A DNA stretch of 12,271 nucleotides from JASBZA01 sp964392065 (GCA_964392065.1 CAYMOG010000039.1:1-12271), one strand, 5' to 3'. Positions 1-6,562 are shown, counted from the stretch's first letter. Translations and numbers: made by a program. The notes: generated by a model from the sequence alone, not told the origin.

Positions 1-60
1 AGTGAAGGAAATAAATAATGCTGCAAGAGACCGAAATTAGGCACTCTAAATTAGTAAGTT

Positions 61-71
61 AATGGTATAAT
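61..71 (+). promoter_or_regulatory. Possible extended -10 promoter
   Basis: A perfect TATAAT (66-71) is preceded by TG one base upstream (63-64), the extended -10 arrangement. I see no matching -35 box. Transcription would start around 78, inside the stem of the terminator at 74-108, so the site may be fortuitous or may make only a very short RNA. Confidence 0.25.
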
Positions 72-73
72 TT

Positions 74-108
74 ATGCATGCTTCAAGAGATTGGGGCGTG
101 CATTTTTT
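74..108 (+). terminator. Rho-independent terminator of an off-window upstream gene
   Basis: ATGCATGC (74-81) pairs with GCGTGCAT (96-103) with one G-T wobble. The stem can be extended inward by two wobbles and one C-G pair to an 8-base loop. It is followed by a run of six T (103-108). This fits an intrinsic terminator for a plus-strand transcript entering from the left. Confidence 0.65.
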
Positions 109-393
109 AAGTTATACTAAATAACTACTTATTCAAGCTTTTTTATTGTGAAGCAAACATTATGGTATAGGGAAGAGGCGAAATAGTGTTAGGAAACGAA
201 GAATAAAGTTCGTAACTAATTACTTCAAATTTTATTAAACTATGAATTTAGAGACAAGTGTTTTCAAGAGTCCCATAATTAACCCATTGTAAATGGTAAT
301 ATAGTACTATTAAATCTCAAAAAAATATTAGATAGAATAATAATTGAGATGTAAATTAGACGAGCATCATGGACAAAAACAACGTACTAAATA

Positions 394-422
394 GCTAATA
401 AATTAGCATCACATGTTATAAT
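394..422 (+). promoter_or_regulatory. Extended -10 promoter with operator-like palindrome
   Basis: TATAAT at 417-422 is preceded by TG at 414-415 (extended -10). No good -35 hexamer is present. Instead, where one would sit, there is a perfect inverted repeat, GCTAAT (394-399), two A, ATTAGC (402-407). A palindrome over the -35 region is the usual place for a repressor or activator site. It is the only clear promoter before the reading frame at 482 and gives a leader of roughly 50 bases. Confidence 0.5.
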
Positions 423-481
423 TATTAGATTTTATTCATATTTAAATTAGTACCTATAAATAAAGATGGAGGTGAATAAGC

Positions 482-880
482 GTGATAGACCAAAGTGTTA
501 GAGAGTTTATTAATCGTCTAGGTTTTGTCTTCGACAAACGCTTATTCGACCTAGTTGAGAAATTAAGTCCAGCTCACCCGAGTTATAAGGTGATAGCAGA
601 TTTATTTACTGATAATCTTAGCTCGTATTCATCTTCCGATTATCGATATGATGTCAGGTATTATACCCAGTTTTTTGTTAACTCTATAAAACAAAATTTA
701 TACAAAGCAAACCAAAGCTTTCAAAATGCAATTCGAGACGGATTTATTAATCCAGGAAATCGATTAGCAAATCCACATATGAAGGTTTTCAATGAGGAAA
801 AATCATACCTCAACACCTATACATTTTTTGACTCAATTGAATTTGTTCTTGATGAGATAGAAGAGTCATTTCAAATATAA
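482..880 (+). CDS. Unrecognised 132-residue protein, probably the 5' half of a frameshifted gene
   Basis: Starts at GTG 482, chosen because a near-perfect GGAGGTGA (468-475) lies six bases upstream and an in-frame stop (473-475) precedes it. I do not recognise the family. The protein is rich in aromatic and charged residues, lacks a signal peptide or membrane segment, and looks mostly helical; the middle (about 50-75) is Ser/Tyr-rich and the end is acidic. Codon use and base composition are clearly more AT-rich than in the ruv or htpG genes, pointing to accessory or transferred DNA. It stops at 880, but the -1 frame is open from 856 across that stop and into the frame at 901-1716, so the two may once have been one protein of about 400 residues. 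No nucleotide-binding or catalytic motif is visible. A helical C-terminal portion of a larger NTPase-type protein is conceivable but untested. Confidence 0.55.
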   Translation: MIDQSVREFINRLGFVFDKRLFDLVEKLSPAHPSYKVIADLFTDNLSSYSSSDYRYDVRYYTQFFVNSIKQNLYKANQSFQNAIRDGFINPGNRLANPHMKVFNEEKSYLNTYTFFDSIEFVLDEIEESFQI

Positions 881-900
881 TCGATAGCATAGATGCTTCA

Positions 901-1716
901 ATGATAGGCTTAAAACGTAAGTCAATTACAATTCCAAAAATTGTCGAAGGAATAATAAAGTATCCAGCAAATGCACAACATGATTTCTTTGAGAATTTTG
1001 AGTATTACATCGATGAATTTGAAAACGATGAACTTACTCAATTTGCAATAGAACTATTAGATCAGTATTTTGACTTTAAAAGTAACAGAGTATTTTTTGG
1101 GCTCGATATAGACGAAAGGATTGCAATAGTGGTTTCAAAGATCTTTGAAAAAATAGATTTTAATGACTATTGTGATATTCTAGATATGTATATTGAAGAT
1201 CCTAAATATCTCGCTGCTATGGATAGAGTCAAACATTGGTTAGATCGAAGTCACACAAGCGATAACACTGAAAAAATGGATTATATTAAATCGAAACAAG
1301 AGAATTATATCGATGAATTGTTGTCCACTAATGCAATTAATTTATTTGACTCTGCTATTTATTCTCAAGGTAATGTGAGACCTGTGGTGAAATACATTAG
1401 TGAAAGAGACGATTTTGACCATAGAGAATATATTAATCAAAGTCTAAATAGTGACACGGTATTTAGAATAATAAACGACTTGATTGGTGTGAGTAGTGGG
1501 TCCCTAAATAGTTATACTTATCATATAGTTTCTAATCCTGACGAACATGCGGATGTAAAAGCGGTGGAGGATGTATTAACAAACACGGAGCCAAAAAATG
1601 AAAAAGAACAATTTATTAAGGAGATTTTCCAAGAGTATTTAACTGGAGAAAAAGATATGTTTGGAATACCAAAAGGAGTAAAAACTACAGAATCTAAAGA
1701 TTTAAGATTTGTTTGA
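901..1716 (+). CDS. Unrecognised 271-residue acidic protein, probably the 3' half of a frameshifted gene
   Basis: The first ATG in this frame is at 901, but no Shine-Dalgarno sequence precedes it and no GTG or TTG occurs earlier in the frame, which is open from 856. Independent initiation therefore looks poor. Either it is translated by reinitiation 20 bases after the stop at 880, or it is the tail of the preceding gene after a one-base deletion. The product is rich in Asp, Glu, Ile, Asn and Tyr. It looks soluble and largely helical up to about residue 130, then has a more mixed Ser/Asn-rich part, and ends in a Lys-rich tail. There is no signal peptide, membrane segment, cysteine cluster or recognisable catalytic motif. 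Composition is as AT-rich as the frame before it. Family unknown; I assign no function. Confidence 0.5.
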   Translation: MIGLKRKSITIPKIVEGIIKYPANAQHDFFENFEYYIDEFENDELTQFAIELLDQYFDFKSNRVFFGLDIDERIAIVVSKIFEKIDFNDYCDILDMYIEDPKYLAAMDRVKHWLDRSHTSDNTEKMDYIKSKQENYIDELLSTNAINLFDSAIYSQGNVRPVVKYISERDDFDHREYINQSLNSDTVFRIINDLIGVSSGSLNSYTYHIVSNPDEHADVKAVEDVLTNTEPKNEKEQFIKEIFQEYLTGEKDMFGIPKGVKTTESKDLRFV

Positions 1717-1780
1717 TACGAATGAAAATCTTAATGTTGTCTCAATAAAACATAGGCGTATGCGTGAAAATTTAGTACAA

Positions 1781-1802
1781 ACCATTACCAAAACCATTAC
1801 CA
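1781..1802 (+). repeat. Two tandem copies of ACCATTACCA
   Basis: The 10-base word occurs at 1781-1790 and 1793-1802, separated by AA, giving a 12-base period. It lies between the split gene and the sortase, just before the hairpin at 1819-1850. It also falls inside a 15-codon frame (1760-1807) that has no convincing ribosome binding site. It may be slippage or the remnant of a longer array. Confidence 0.5.
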
Positions 1803-1818
1803 TATAACTATAAACGTT

Positions 1819-1856
1819 GATGTGAAGGGGCTTGGATGAGCCCCCTCATCTTGTTC
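1819..1856 (+). terminator. Terminator-like hairpin between the split gene and the sortase
   Basis: GGGGCT (1827-1832) pairs with AGCCCC (1839-1844) around a six-base loop. After a small internal bulge, GATG (1819-1822) pairs with CATC (1847-1850). The following tract is T-rich but interrupted, so termination is likely rather than certain. The tail overlaps the proposed -35 box of the sortase promoter. Confidence 0.55.
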
Positions 1857-1880
1857 AATTTACTGTAAAGGTATTATAAT
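1851..1880 (+). promoter_or_regulatory. Promoter of the sortase gene
   Basis: TTGTTC (1851-1856), an 18-base spacer and a perfect TATAAT (1875-1880) place a start near 1887, about 25 bases before the ATG. The -10 is strong and the -35 only moderate. Confidence 0.5.
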
Positions 1881-1912
1881 ACAGGTAGTGATGGAAGTTA
1901 TGGGGTGAAATC

Positions 1913-2791
1913 ATGAAGAAAAATAATAAGCAAGAAGCGCGATACGAATCCTTTGAACAAGAAGAAATATTAAGTTCAACAGAACCCAAACAGAAGAAAC
2001 GCAAGAAACCAATCTTGTGGATTCTAGATTTTGCAATCGTAGGCTTGCTCGTTACAGGAATCTATTTCTTAGTAAAACCTTACTACGTTGCCTATCAGCA
2101 AGACAAAGTGATGAAAGAGATAAGTAATTTAATCAGAGATCATGAAACCGTCGGATCGGACATTGTAAATACACAGATACCCGATGATGAACTCGATTCT
2201 AACGCTACAGTAGATTTAGATTCCATTCCTAAGACTGAGGAAACACTACCTGGAATATGGGTAGATTCCAAGGCTAACGCAGTAGAGGGTGAACAGATTG
2301 AACGTTTTACAGTAGATGGCGCTGGGTACGAAAGAAGTGTCGTTAATGCAGACGAATATGAATTACCTGATGAAATTTATTTGCAACCAATGGGTCAAAT
2401 TCAAATAGATTCTATAGGTTTAGATATTCCACTTTTGGTCGGGGCAAAGGTCGTTCCACTTCGCTATGGTGCGGGCTGGTATGAGTCTTCAGCAGATATT
2501 GGGAGTCAGGGCCGAGCTACAATTCTAGGGCATGCTTTTACCTACAGTAGGCGTTTCTTCACGGATCTGCCAAAAGTAGAAGTAGGCAATAGTATTCGTA
2601 TCGTTCAAAATGGTAGGACATTATATTATAAGGTTTATGATAAGAAATTTGTCCCTGCCGAAGAACTAGGAGGGTATTTACAAAATAATGAAGTTGATTC
2701 CGAACTTATGTTAGTTTCTTGTTATCCAAGACCTACTTGGGAACAGAGAGTACTGGTCTTCGCACGTTTAGTAGATGTTCGTGCACATTAG
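1913..2791 (+). CDS. Membrane-anchored sortase (class uncertain, class D-like active-site context)
   Basis: Sortases are extracytoplasmic cysteine transpeptidases that cleave sorting signals of secreted proteins and attach them to cell-wall or pilus substrates. This 292-residue protein has a charged, Lys-rich cytoplasmic start, one membrane segment (about 33-55), an acidic linker (about 80-155) and a C-terminal sortase domain (about 160-285). The triad is visible as His207 (LGHAF), Cys270 (LVSCYP) and Arg279 (QRVLVF). The strand before the cysteine reads MLVSC rather than the common TLxTC, and the Cys-Tyr-Pro context resembles class D enzymes. ATG 1913 follows GGGGTG at a normal distance. The acidic linker is long for the family. 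No sorting-signal substrate or pilin is encoded in this window, so it looks like an unlinked housekeeping sortase; the neighbours give no hint of its target. Confidence 0.85.
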   Translation: MKKNNKQEARYESFEQEEILSSTEPKQKKRKKPILWILDFAIVGLLVTGIYFLVKPYYVAYQQDKVMKEISNLIRDHETVGSDIVNTQIPDDELDSNATVDLDSIPKTEETLPGIWVDSKANAVEGEQIERFTVDGAGYERSVVNADEYELPDEIYLQPMGQIQIDSIGLDIPLLVGAKVVPLRYGAGWYESSADIGSQGRATILGHAFTYSRRFFTDLPKVEVGNSIRIVQNGRTLYYKVYDKKFVPAEELGGYLQNNEVDSELMLVSCYPRPTWEQRVLVFARLVDVRAH

Positions 2792-2993
2792 CATTGGAGA
2801 CCAATAGCCGAGATTATCTATTATATTACGTAGTTATTCTATGGTTTTTTATGGAAAAACTGGAATTTCATAAGATATAATATATTGTTAATAATTTGTT
2901 TATAAAAAGGGTTTTCTCATTTGTCTATACGTGTTAATATGTTGTATATATATGTCACGATCAACCTTTGAATGTGGCAAGGGAGGGAAATTA
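2792..2993. promoter_or_regulatory. Intergenic region with promoter and possible operator of the MarR gene
   Basis: TTGTCT (2921-2926), an 18-base spacer and TATATA (2945-2950, inside a longer TA run) form a plausible promoter for the regulator at 2994. CGTG (2930-2933) and CACG (2956-2959) are inverted around the -10 with AT-rich inner flanks, as expected for an imperfect MarR-type self-operator. A weak A/T hairpin (2844-2849 with 2855-2860, five-base loop) lacks a downstream T-run, so I do not call a sortase terminator there. Confidence 0.4.
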
Positions 2994-3467
2994 ATGGAAG
3001 ATTTAGATCAAATTTTTGATGATATCGCGCTAAGAGTTAAGATTTATGGTTATTTTTTTACAGTAACCAATAAGATTCAGGCTATGGGTGATAAGGTGTT
3101 GGATGGTTTAACCATGAGACAACAATATTTAATGGTTATATTATCCAAATTTGAGACGTATGCACCGACATTACAAGAGTTAGCATACGTATTCGGTAGT
3201 TCATATCAGAATGTTAAGCGTATGGCATCACAGTTAGAAGAGAAGGGGTACTTAGATATAAGAAAAGATCCCATCGATCGTAGGAAGATACGTATTATCC
3301 TGAATAGGAAGAAATACAATTCGCTTAGAGATGATTTAGGTCAATCCACGGATGAGTTTTTCAATAAAGTCTACAAGGGCTTGTCGGAAAAAGAACTTAA
3401 TAAGCTTGGTGAAGCTTTGGCCCTAATCGATAAGAATATTAGTAAGCTGGATGAAGATCTAGCGTAA
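2994..3467 (+). CDS. MarR-family transcriptional regulator
   Basis: A 157-residue winged-helix regulator, probably a dimer that binds DNA near its own promoter and responds to a small molecule or oxidant. The winged helix spans about 58-103: the recognition helix is around SSYQNVKRMASQLEEKG (69-85), and the wing carries the family's Asp-Arg-Arg (95-97). Flanking N- and C-terminal helices (about 5-30 and 115-155) form the dimer interface in this family. ATG 2994 is preferred because GGGAGGG (2981-2987) sits six bases upstream. The frame extends to a GTG at 2931, but that lies upstream of the -10 box and would add a Cys-rich leader foreign to the family. A strong terminator follows, so it is probably monocistronic. 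The regulated gene cannot be deduced. Confidence 0.85.
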   Translation: MEDLDQIFDDIALRVKIYGYFFTVTNKIQAMGDKVLDGLTMRQQYLMVILSKFETYAPTLQELAYVFGSSYQNVKRMASQLEEKGYLDIRKDPIDRRKIRIILNRKKYNSLRDDLGQSTDEFFNKVYKGLSEKELNKLGEALALIDKNISKLDEDLA

Positions 3468-3488
3468 ATCAGTTATATAATAACTTGA

Positions 3489-3514
3489 GAGCGACTGTAA
3501 AAGGTCGCTTTTTT
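3489..3514 (+). terminator. Rho-independent terminator after the MarR gene
   Basis: AGCGAC (3490-3495) pairs with GTCGCT (3504-3509) around an eight-base loop, followed by six T (3509-3514). It is a textbook intrinsic terminator and separates the MarR transcript from htpG. Confidence 0.88.
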
Positions 3515-3529
3515 ATGTTAAAATCTTCT

Positions 3530-3560
3530 TTGACTTTATTTGTCATTTATTAAATTCTAT
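3530..3560 (+). promoter_or_regulatory. Probable htpG promoter
   Basis: TTGACT (3530-3535) is a good -35 box. Candidate -10 boxes are TAAATT (3551-3556, 15-base spacer) or TTCTAT (3555-3560, 19-base spacer); neither spacing is ideal. No CIRCE element (the HrcA operator) is present upstream of the gene. Confidence 0.35.
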
Positions 3561-3574
3561 GGAGGTAGGTTCTC

Positions 3575-5461
3575 ATGAGTATAAAAAAAGGTACCGTACA
3601 AGTTTCAACAGAAAATATTTTTCCAGTGATAAGACAATGGTTATATACGGATAAAGATATTTTCTTAAGAGAGATTGTTTCCAATGCTGCGGATGCGATT
3701 ACTAAATTAGAGCGTCTTCGTACTATGGGAGAATGGAAGGAATCAGATAAACCAGAATATGCCATTCAAGTAGTTTATAACAGTGAAATGGGTACAATTA
3801 CAGTATCTGATAATGGTATCGGTATGACTGTAGAAGAGATTGATGAATACATCAATAATATTGCTTATTCTGGTGCTATGGCGTTTGTCGAGAAATATCA
3901 AGAACAAGGCGATAGTGGCAATGGTGTTATTGGGCATTTCGGATTAGGTTTCTACTCTACTTTTATGGTGAGTCAAGAGGTTCGTGTCGATTCCTTGTCC
4001 TGGCAAGAAGGAGCAAGTCCTGCTTTCTGGATAAGTGATACGGGTATGGAATACACGATGGGTGAAGGTGATAAGACTTCGAGAGGGACGACTATTACCT
4101 TAACTTTAAGTGAAGATGCAAAAGAAGACATCACAGTGTATTCATTACGTGAAACACTTCGTAAATATTGTCAGTTTATGCCCTATCCTATTTATTTTAT
4201 CGATGAAGTTGCGGAAGAGAAGGCAAAATTAGAGAAGGAAGCATCAGATTCTGAAGACGAAACGGCAGAAGCAAGTCAGCCACAACCTATTAATAATACA
4301 AGTCCATTGTGGCTTAGAGATAGTAAAGACATAACAGATGAAGAGTACATTGCTTTCTATCATGAGTCATTCCAAGACTTCAGAGATCCCTTGTTCTGGG
4401 TTCACTTGAATATGGATTATCCGTTTAGCCTCAAAGGTATTCTTTACTTCCCTAGAGAAGATGAACGTCTTGAAACACTAAATGGAAGAATTAAAGTTTA
4501 TTATAATCAAGTCTTCGTGGCGGATGATGTGAAAGAACTTATCCCAGATTACCTATTCTTATTAAGAGGTCTGTTAGATAGTCCTGATTTACCGCTTAAT
4601 GTATCCCGTTCGAATTTGCAAAACAATAGTAACTTGCAGAAGCTAAGTAGCCATATTGTGCGTAAGGTTGCAGATAAACTTAAATCTTTGGCCAAAGAAG
4701 AGCGCACGAATTTCGAAGGGTATTGGAAGGATATTTCACTTTTCCTCCGTTACGGTAGTCTTCGTGATGAGAAATTCTACGAACGCGTCAAGTCTGCGCT
4801 ACTCTTTGAAAAGAAAAAGGGAAGCTATATCAGCTTGGAAGAATTGAAGGAGTTGGATAAGGAGAAGTTTTACTATACTACAGATGCCAAAGCCCAAATC
4901 GCTTACATTAACCGTCTCCAATCGGCTGGCGAAGAAGTATTTGTAATGGAACATGAATTAGATATTCCATTCTTACAAAAAGTACAAATGTCTGAGTCTG
5001 TGCAATTCTTACGTGTCGATGCAGAAGTTTCTGGTGAACATGGAAATCAAGAGCGATTGGAACAGCTTGAGCGTATTTTCAAAACCGCCTCAGGTGATGA
5101 GACACTTAAGGTAGAAGTAAAATCCTTAGGTATAGATGGAGAGTCGGCCATCTTAACGGAAGATGAACAAGCTAGACAAATGCGTGATATGCGTAAAATG
5201 TATCAGGAAATGGAAGGTATTAAACCCGAAGATTTAGATGCGATGTTCCCGTCCGCCTATACTCTTGTCATCAATACGGATCAAAGCCTTATTACTAAGC
5301 TCTGTCTTCTAGATGAGAGCAAAGGGAAAGAGGAAGAAGTACAAGAGTTGGCGACAACCATTTATGACTTAGCAAGATTAAGTCATGGATCTCTCGTGGG
5401 AGACGATTTATATCAATTCTTACAGAGAGCCAATGCTTTACTAGGGCATGTTGAGCTCTAA
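3575..5461 (+). CDS. htpG: HtpG, bacterial Hsp90 molecular chaperone
   Basis: A cytoplasmic dimeric ATP-dependent chaperone that remodels client proteins together with the DnaK system. At 628 residues it has the family's usual length. The N-terminal GHKL ATPase domain shows Glu33/Asn37/Asp40 (FLREIVSNAADA), DNGIGM (79-84), the lid GHFGLGFYS (120-128) and a GTT strand (171-173). An acidic, Glu/Asp/Ser-rich linker (about 212-240) leads to the middle domain, with the catalytic-loop arginine in LNVSRSNLQ (Arg345). The C-terminal dimerisation domain is complete. ATG 3575 has GGAGGT (3561-3566) eight bases upstream. The gene lies between the MarR terminator and a DUF1643 gene that starts two bases after its stop, so those two are probably cotranscribed. 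The gene appears intact. Confidence 0.97.
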   Translation: MSIKKGTVQVSTENIFPVIRQWLYTDKDIFLREIVSNAADAITKLERLRTMGEWKESDKPEYAIQVVYNSEMGTITVSDNGIGMTVEEIDEYINNIAYSGAMAFVEKYQEQGDSGNGVIGHFGLGFYSTFMVSQEVRVDSLSWQEGASPAFWISDTGMEYTMGEGDKTSRGTTITLTLSEDAKEDITVYSLRETLRKYCQFMPYPIYFIDEVAEEKAKLEKEASDSEDETAEASQPQPINNTSPLWLRDSKDITDEEYIAFYHESFQDFRDPLFWVHLNMDYPFSLKGILYFPREDERLETLNGRIKVYYNQVFVADDVKELIPDYLFLLRGLLDSPDLPLNVSRSNLQNNSNLQKLSSHIVRKVADKLKSLAKEERTNFEGYWKDISLFLRYGSLRDEKFYERVKSALLFEKKKGSYISLEELKELDKEKFYYTTDAKAQIAYINRLQSAGEEVFVMEHELDIPFLQKVQMSESVQFLRVDAEVSGEHGNQERLEQLERIFKTASGDETLKVEVKSLGIDGESAILTEDEQARQMRDMRKMYQEMEGIKPEDLDAMFPSAYTLVINTDQSLITKLCLLDESKGKEEEVQELATTIYDLARLSHGSLVGDDLYQFLQRANALLGHVEL

Positions 5462-5463
5462 TC

Positions 5464-6081
5464 ATGGCCTATATACCCGAGTCTAGCAGCCAAGCGCTTA
5501 CTTTAGTTAGTTTTCAGGAGGCTTTGGCCAAGTACGAGCGAGAAACTTGTCATTTCGACAAATCCAAGTGGATTTATATCCCCCATGTGGACCTAGAATA
5601 TCGTTATGTTCTAGGAACCAAGGGGGATAATCCTCTAATTTGCTTAGGTATTAATCCATCGACGGCAATACCCGGAAACCTAGATAACACGATGAAATCC
5701 GTTGAACGCATTGCACTAGGAAATGGTTATGATAGTTTCATTATGTTTAACGTTTATGCCCAAAGAGCAACACTGCCCTCAAATATGGATATTGATTTAA
5801 ACCCTCAGCTACATCAAGAAAATATGGATGCTTTCCGCTACTGTTTAACCCAGGGTAGCCATGGAAATCCGAAACTCTGGGCTGCATGGGGAACAATAAT
5901 TGAACATAGACCATGGCTTATAAACTTGGTGAAAGAAATGATTGCTCTGGGTAATACGTATGGCGCGACCTGGTACTCTGCAGGCCCTCTATCGAAAAAA
6001 GGTCACCCGAGACATCCACTGTATTTGAGTAAAAGTACAAAACTTGAAATGTTTGATGTGAATTCTTATGTCAATACGTGA
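5464..6081 (+). CDS. DUF1643 family protein
   Basis: A 205-residue protein of unknown biochemical function in the DUF1643 family, whose members occur in bacterial chromosomes and in phages. Family motifs visible are LGINPSTA (61-68), an Asp-Asn-Thr (74-76), FNVYAQRAT (95-103), AAWG (140-143) and the C-terminal KKGHPRHPLYL (178-188). About 40 residues precede the first motif. The ATG lies two bases after the htpG stop with only a weak upstream purine run, so it is probably translated by coupling to htpG. No signal peptide or membrane segment is present. The operon with an Hsp90 may reflect shared expression rather than shared function. The conserved Asn, Arg and His residues look catalytic or nucleotide-binding, but that is inference. 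Confidence 0.85.
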   Translation: MAYIPESSSQALTLVSFQEALAKYERETCHFDKSKWIYIPHVDLEYRYVLGTKGDNPLICLGINPSTAIPGNLDNTMKSVERIALGNGYDSFIMFNVYAQRATLPSNMDIDLNPQLHQENMDAFRYCLTQGSHGNPKLWAAWGTIIEHRPWLINLVKEMIALGNTYGATWYSAGPLSKKGHPRHPLYLSKSTKLEMFDVNSYVNT

Positions 6082-6097
6082 ATTTTATTAAATCCTT

Positions 6098-6125
6098 TTT
6101 ACAATTCATTAGAATCCGTTATAAT
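6098..6125 (+). promoter_or_regulatory. Promoter of the PerR/Fur gene with possible self-operator
   Basis: TTTACA (6098-6103), a 16-base spacer and TATAAT (6120-6125) make the best-matching promoter in the window. Between the boxes, 6100-6114 resembles the 7-1-7 PerR/Fur box (TTATAAT-N-ATTATAA), matching 9 of 14 positions by eye, with a core ATTC-ATTA-GAAT. The right half is the better one. The position is right for autoregulation. Confidence 0.55.
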
Positions 6126-6160
6126 AGGCTTAATTATTGAGGAAAAGATTAGGGCGTACT

Positions 6161-6562
6161 ATGCAAGGACAAACGACACTAAATATTTTAAAAGAAGCTG
6201 GAATTAAGCCTACAAGTCAGAGAGTCTTAATTCTTGAGTATTTGCAAAAGAACCGCACCCATCCAAGTACAGAAGAGATATTTCAAGATTTGCAAAATGA
6301 TATTTCTGTTCTGTCTAGGGCTACGGTCTATAATACTGTGAAGCTGTTTAAAGAAAAGGGTCTTCTTCGTGTAGTAGACCTAGGTCATGAAGTTGCCCAT
6401 TATGATATCGATTTAATGGATCATGCACACTTTCAATGCACAACCTGTCAGAATGTATGGAATTTAGACTATAATCAAGACCTAGTAGATTTACCCGAAG
6501 GCTTCCAGATGGATGAAATGCACATTTTAATTAAGGGTACGTGTAACGAGTGTTCAGAGTAG
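6161..6562 (+). CDS. Fur-family metalloregulator, PerR-like
   Basis: A 133-residue dimeric winged-helix repressor; PerR members sense hydrogen peroxide through bound iron, Fur members sense iron. ATG 6161 is chosen over an in-frame TTG at 6137, because that TTG is only 12 bases past the -10 box and would add an atypical leader. The DNA-binding helix is SRATVYNTVKLFKEKG (52-67). The structural zinc site is two CxxC pairs, Cys93/Cys96 and Cys128/Cys131. Of the PerR regulatory-site ligands, His34, Asp82, His88 and His90 are present. The position equivalent to B. subtilis PerR Asp104 (five residues after the CxxC) is Asn101, with an Asp at 103. Fur has Glu there, so the sequence sits closer to PerR but is atypical. 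It is convergent with the DtxR/MntR gene. Its sensing role (peroxide or metal) is not certain. Confidence 0.85.
   Translation: MQGQTTLNILKEAGIKPTSQRVLILEYLQKNRTHPSTEEIFQDLQNDISVLSRATVYNTVKLFKEKGLLRVVDLGHEVAHYDIDLMDHAHFQCTTCQNVWNLDYNQDLVDLPEGFQMDEMHILIKGTCNECSE

Larger units (their letters stand above)
1..481. other. AT-rich intergenic region, no supported gene
   Basis: No reading frame with a credible ribosome binding site was found on either strand. The first bases may be the 3' end of an upstream gene: frame 1 reaches a stop at 16-18 and frame 2 at 38-40, and I cannot choose between them. The stretch contains a terminator (74-108), an extended -10 box at 66-71, a weak inverted repeat (314-320 with 344-350, 7 bp arms, 23-base loop) and the promoter/palindrome of the next gene. 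A 12-base motif at 19-30 recurs at 79-90 with one mismatch, exactly 60 bases apart. Base composition is markedly more AT-rich than the housekeeping genes, which suggests accessory DNA. Confidence 0.6.

Noticed and set aside
37..46. TTAGGCACTC resembling half of a CIRCE heat-shock operator
   Set aside because: It carries an extra base, lacks the inverted second half and is far from htpG.
242..292. A 16-codon frame starting at ATG 242, and a 9-codon frame at 369
   Set aside because: Neither has a ribosome binding site or recognisable content.
856..880. Programmed -1 ribosomal frameshift
   Set aside because: No slippery heptamer in the correct frame and no clear downstream stem; a mutational frameshift or reinitiation is simpler.
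1760..1807. A 15-codon frame with Thr-Ile-Thr repeats
   Set aside because: No convincing ribosome binding site; the repetition is explained by the 12-base tandem repeat.
2931..2993. Upstream GTG start extending the MarR protein by 21 residues
   Set aside because: It lies upstream of the -10 box, adds a non-family Cys-rich leader, and the ATG at 2994 has a strong ribosome binding site.
6137..6160. TTG start extending the PerR/Fur protein
   Set aside because: It falls only 12 bases after the -10 box, and the added residues do not fit the family's N-terminus.
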